From contig JBEGVV010000052.1 in NCBI GenBank assembly GCA_041178225.1, forward strand, positions 1 to 9,215: a DNA stretch of 9,215 nt, given 5' to 3'. Of the stretch, positions 6,283-9,215 are shown in pieces. The notes under the pieces were generated by a model. It had not been told where the DNA came from, did not search any database, and was given only the letters and a program-made list of their open reading frames with translations. The DNA comes from CAIOSQ01 sp041178225 (lineage in GTDB: Bacteria > Pseudomonadota > Alphaproteobacteria > CACIAM-22H2). A program made the position numbers and the translations under genes. Position 1 is the first letter of the stretch; the number at the start of each line of letters is the position of its first letter.

Positions 6283-7094
6283 TGCTCGGCCGGCCCGCCA
6301 CCGAGACCCAGATCACCCATGCAAGGCGCCTCTGGCTCTATGCCCTCGGCGGACTCGTGCTGTTCTTCCTCGTGCTGCCGAGCCTGATCGTCGTGCCGCT
6401 CAGCTTCTCGGACACGCGCTTCCTGCAGTTCCCCCCGCCTGCCTATTCCACGCGCTGGTACGAGGCCTATTTCGGCTCGCGCGAGTGGCGGCAGGCGACC
6501 TGGATCTCCTTCGCGGCCGCCTTCCTGACGACCGTCCTGTCGACGGCGCTCGGCACGCTGGCCGCCTATTCCCTGCACACCATGTCCGGGCGCGCGCCCC
6601 GCGTGCTCTACGCCTTCTTCATGATGCCGCTGATCGTGCCGGCGATCCTGGTCGCGATCGGCACCTTCCTGCTCTACGCGCAGCTTGGCCTCAACAACAC
6701 CATGACGGGCATCGTGCTGGCGCATTCCACGATGGCGATCCCGCTGGTGGTCATCACCGTCGCCTCGGGCCTGAAGTCCTACGACATGAACCAGGAGATG
6801 GTCGCGCGCAGCCTCGGCGCCAGCCGGCCGCGCGCCTTCCTGACCGTGACGCTGCCGCAGATCAGGATCCCGGTGGTGACCGCCGCCCTGCTGGCCTTCA
6901 TCACCTCGCTGGACGAGGTGACGATCTCGCTCTTCGTCGCCGGCGGCGACTACGCGACCATGACCAAGCGCATGTTCAACGCGCTGCGCGACGAGATCGA
7001 CCCGACCATCGCGGCCATCTCGACGCTGCTCGTCGCGCTGTCGGTGGTGCTGCTCGCCGCCAGCCAGTTCGCCTCGCGCGGCGAGAAGCGCTGA
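6282..7094 (+). CDS. potC: ABC transporter permease, PotC-like
   Basis: 270 aa. The start overlaps the upstream stop by one base (TGATG), with a G-run (6271-6276) as Shine-Dalgarno. Six membrane segments are expected at about 17-40, 75-99, 110-133, 143-163, 195-219 and 240-262. The EAA loop reads MVARSLGA (173-180) through TLPQIRIP (190-197). SLDEVTISLF at 209-218 is typical of PotC-type subunits. It is the last gene of the operon, ending 15 bp from the convergent dctM stop. No hairpin with a T-run separates the two operons, so transcripts from either side may overlap at their 3' ends. Confidence 0.92.
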   Translation: MLGRPATETQITHARRLWLYALGGLVLFFLVLPSLIVVPLSFSDTRFLQFPPPAYSTRWYEAYFGSREWRQATWISFAAAFLTTVLSTALGTLAAYSLHTMSGRAPRVLYAFFMMPLIVPAILVAIGTFLLYAQLGLNNTMTGIVLAHSTMAIPLVVITVASGLKSYDMNQEMVARSLGASRPRAFLTVTLPQIRIPVVTAALLAFITSLDEVTISLFVAGGDYATMTKRMFNALRDEIDPTIAAISTLLVALSVVLLAASQFASRGEKR

Positions 7095-7109
7095 GCCAGC
7101 CCCGCCGGC

Positions 7110-8684
7110 CTACTTGAACAGCTGCTCCGGAAGCCAGGTCGCGAGGGCGGGGAAGGCCATCACCGCCGCGAGCCCGAGCAGCTGCAGGACGACGAAGGGA
7201 ACGATGCCGCGGTAGATGTCCATGGTGCCCACGCTCGGCGGCGCGACGCCACGCAGGTAGAACAGCGAGAACCCGAAGGGCGGCGTCAGGAAGGACGTCT
7301 GCAGGTTCACGGCGATCATCACGCCGAACCAGACCGGGTCGACGCCCATCGCGAGGATGATCGGGCCGACGATCGGGATGACGATGATCGTGATCTCGAC
7401 GAAGTCGAGGAAGAAGCCCATCAGGAAGATCACGCCCATGATGGCGAGAAGCGCGCCGTACTTGCCGCCAGGCAGCATCTTCAGGAACTCGTGGACCATG
7501 TCGTCGCCGCCGAGCCCGCGGAAGACGAGCGCGAAGAGCGTCGCGCCGATCAGGGTCGCGAAGATCATCGCGGTGATGCTGGTCGTGGCGCGCATCACGC
7601 CGTCGAGCACGCCGCGCCGCCAGATCGACAGGAAGGCGACCAGCACGCTCGCCGCGAGCGCCAGCGCGAGCGGCGCCGCGACCATCATGGCGATCCGGTC
7701 GCCCATGGGCGGGTTCGAGCGGCCGAGGCGCATGTCGAACTGCGTCGCGAGCGCCACCAGCCCAAGGATCGAGATCGCGGCGACCCAGGCGGGCCAGCGT
7801 GGCACGCCCTGCATGCGCAGGCTCGCCAGCAGCGTCGCGCCGACCGCGCCGACGGAGGCCGCCTCGGTCGGCGTCGCCACGCCGCCGATGATCGAGCCGA
7901 GCACCGCCACGATCAGGACGATCGGCGGGACGAGCGCGCGCCCCACCTCGCCGAGGCTGACCGGGCGGTCGCTGCGCTCGGCGAGCGGGATCGGCGGCGC
8001 GCGATGCGGCAGGAGCGCGGCGAAGGTCGCCTGGTAGGCGATGTAGAGGGCGACCAGCAGCAGGCCGGGGACCATCGAGCCGGCGAAGAGCTCGCCGACG
8101 CTCACCGTCTCGACCGAGAACTTGCCTTGCGCGAACTGCGCCTGCTGGTAGGCCGCGGACAGCACCTCGCCGAGGATCACCATCACGGTCGAGGGCGGGA
8201 TGATCTGGCCAAGCGTGCCCGCCGCGCAGATCGTGCCGCAGGCGAAGGCCGGGTCGTAGCCGCGGCGCAGCATGCTCGGCAGCGCCATCAGCCCCATCGT
8301 GACGACGGTCGCGCCGACGATGCCCGTGGAGGCCGCGAGCAGCGCGCCGACGATCGAGACCGAGATCGCGAGGCCGCCGGGCATGGCGCCGAAGACCCGG
8401 CCCATGGCCTCGAGCAGTTCCTCGGCGATCTTCGAGCGCTCGAGCATGATGCCCATGAACACGAAGAGCGGGATCGCGATCAGCACCTCGCTCGTCATCG
8501 TGCCGTAGATGCGCGGCGGCAGCGCGCCGAGCAGCTCGGGCGCCAGCGCGCCCATCGCCCAGCCGAGGCCGCCGAAGACGAGCGCGCAGCCCGTCAGGAT
8601 GAAGACGACCGGGAAGCCGGTGAGGATCGCGAAGCACAGCGTCGCGAACATCAGGAGGTCGAGGATGCCGCCGAGGCCGCTCAC
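7110..8684 (-). CDS. dctM: TRAP transporter large permease (DctM), long form
   Basis: 524 aa, starting at GTG (8684-8682) with stop TAG (7112-7110). It is the ion-coupled membrane channel of a tripartite ATP-independent periplasmic transporter, which uses a sodium or proton gradient to import organic acids. Family motifs are GTLGQIIPPSTVM (156-168), GGVATPTEAASVGA (267-280) and LTPPFGFSLFYLRG (466-479), in a very hydrophobic chain. Usual DctM proteins are about 425-440 residues. The excess here lies mostly at about 290-357, between the ATPTEAA region and TTSITAMIFATLIGATLF (367-384), and adds two likely hydrophobic segments. The length and partner suggest the mannitol/chloroaromatic-type subgroup, from memory and not a search. 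The start shares 4 bp (GTGA) with the dctQ stop. The substrate is unknown. Confidence 0.93.
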   Translation of the reverse strand: MSGLGGILDLLMFATLCFAILTGFPVVFILTGCALVFGGLGWAMGALAPELLGALPPRIYGTMTSEVLIAIPLFVFMGIMLERSKIAEELLEAMGRVFGAMPGGLAISVSIVGALLAASTGIVGATVVTMGLMALPSMLRRGYDPAFACGTICAAGTLGQIIPPSTVMVILGEVLSAAYQQAQFAQGKFSVETVSVGELFAGSMVPGLLLVALYIAYQATFAALLPHRAPPIPLAERSDRPVSLGEVGRALVPPIVLIVAVLGSIIGGVATPTEAASVGAVGATLLASLRMQGVPRWPAWVAAISILGLVALATQFDMRLGRSNPPMGDRIAMMVAAPLALALAASVLVAFLSIWRRGVLDGVMRATTSITAMIFATLIGATLFALVFRGLGGDDMVHEFLKMLPGGKYGALLAIMGVIFLMGFFLDFVEITIIVIPIVGPIILAMGVDPVWFGVMIAVNLQTSFLTPPFGFSLFYLRGVAPPSVGTMDIYRGIVPFVVLQLLGLAAVMAFPALATWLPEQLFK

Positions 8685-9215
8685 TTGCCGGCCTCCTCGC
8701 CGCTATGGCCGCCCTCGAAGACGCGGACCTCGCGCCCCGCGAGGACCATCGCCGCCTTGATGGCGGTCGCGATGCCCTGCAGCAGCAGGAGCCCGGCGAA
8801 GAGCGGGATCGTGGTCTTGAGCAGGTAGACGAAGGGAAGGCCGCCCACGAACATCGGCCCCTCGCGCATCTTCCACGAGGCGCCGACGAAGCCCCAGGAG
8901 AACCAGAGCACGAGCGCGCAGAAGGGGAGCACCGCGACCAGCGTGCCCACCAGGTCGACCAGCGCGCGGCCGCGCGGCCCGAAGCCGGCGTAGATGACGT
9001 CGACGCGCACGTGGCCGTCGTGCAGGAACGTGTAGCCGATCGTCAGCATGAAGAGCGTGGCGTGGATGTAGATCACGCTCTCCTGCATCGCGATGAAGCT
9101 CGTGCCGAAGAGGTAGCGCAGCACGACGACCGCGAACTGGACGAGGACGAGCAGGGCGGCCAGCCACATCAGCCGCCGGCCGACCTGCTCGTTGATCCAG
9201 TCGCAGGCGCGCGCG
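8681..9215 (-). CDS. dctQ: TRAP transporter small permease (DctQ), 5' truncated by the right edge
   Basis: 177 residues are visible, ending at TGA 8683-8681. An ATG at 9169 exists, but the frame continues upstream with DWINEQVGRRL, the amphipathic lead-in typical of DctQ N-termini, so the true start is probably beyond the window. Four membrane segments are expected at about 16-34, 47-64, 85-106 and 127-147. Family-like features include QESVIYIHATLFML (44-57), HVRVD (68-72) and GLPFVYLLKT (125-134) before the last helix. It forms the membrane complex with DctM. The usual order is dctP-dctQ-dctM, so the periplasmic binding protein, which would indicate the substrate, is expected just past the right edge. 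The C-terminal tail is short, polar and Glu/Gly-rich. Confidence 0.9.
   Translation of the reverse strand, partial: ARACDWINEQVGRRLMWLAALLVLVQFAVVVLRYLFGTSFIAMQESVIYIHATLFMLTIGYTFLHDGHVRVDVIYAGFGPRGRALVDLVGTLVAVLPFCALVLWFSWGFVGASWKMREGPMFVGGLPFVYLLKTTIPLFAGLLLLQGIATAIKAAMVLAGREVRVFEGGHSGEEAGK
8692..8696 (-). promoter_or_regulatory. Shine-Dalgarno fixing the dctM GTG start
   Basis: GGAGG on the minus strand lies 7 nt before GTG 8684-8682, inside the end of dctQ. It supports GTG over any internal ATG and shows that dctM can be initiated on its own as well as by coupling. Confidence 0.7.

Noticed and set aside
7095..7109. Bidirectional terminator between potC and dctM
   Set aside because: The 15-bp gap holds only a short GCCGGC palindrome and no T-run; there is not enough structure to call.
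7491..8828. Long plus-strand open frame opposite dctM/dctQ
   Set aside because: Its product is rich in Arg, His, Asp and Glu without any motif, as expected antisense to a hydrophobic membrane protein at high GC.
9167..9169. ATG 9169 as the dctQ start
   Set aside because: Upstream in-frame residues DWINEQVGRR look like a genuine DctQ N-terminus, and no ribosome binding site precedes this ATG.

Overview
The window is 9.2 kb of very GC-rich bacterial DNA, with most third codon positions G or C. The gene types (a spermidine/putrescine-type ABC importer, a TRAP transporter with a long DctM, and a fused FMN/4Fe-4S/FAD oxidoreductase) fit a soil or aquatic proteobacterium with a broad diet. An alphaproteobacterium such as a Rhodospirillales or Acetobacteraceae relative is my best guess, but no rRNA or other taxonomic marker is present. 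I see no mobile elements, tRNA, rRNA or CRISPR.

Layout, left to right. (1) A 5'-truncated gene on + (1-1889) encodes an old-yellow-enzyme-like TIM barrel with a 4Fe-4S cluster and an FAD/NAD(P)-binding half, the architecture of 2,4-dienoyl-CoA reductase, trimethylamine dehydrogenase and N-methylproline demethylase. (2) Convergent to it and 18 bp away is a minus-strand M24-fold protein (1908-3068). By my alignment it has lost all five metal ligands, so it looks like a creatinase/ectoine-hydrolase-type amidohydrolase, not a Xaa-Pro aminopeptidase. (3) A 112-bp divergent intergenic region (3069-3180) holds a candidate promoter, a perfect 12-bp palindrome and a leader hairpin. (4) It leads into a four-gene ABC importer on +: periplasmic binding protein (3181-4230), PotA-like ATPase (4304-5401), PotB-like permease (5398-6282) and PotC-like permease (6282-7094). 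(5) Convergent to that, and 15 bp away, are a minus-strand TRAP large permease DctM (7110-8684) and small permease DctQ (8681-9215, cut by the right edge). Their binding protein DctP is probably just outside the window.

Likely joint function (inference): the ABC importer would bring in a small, probably cationic or N-methylated, nitrogen compound. The creatinase-like enzyme would hydrolyse a C-N bond, and the flavoprotein would oxidatively remove an N-methyl group. The TRAP transporter is probably a separate operon for an organic acid.

The most unusual points are: the ABC ATPase gene has no ATG, GTG or TTG start anywhere sensible, and the best candidate is ATC at 4304 behind a strong Shine-Dalgarno; a 15-bp near-perfect hairpin sits between the binding-protein and ATPase genes; and the M24 protein has a fully replaced metal site. 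No stretch over 300 bases lacks a gene.
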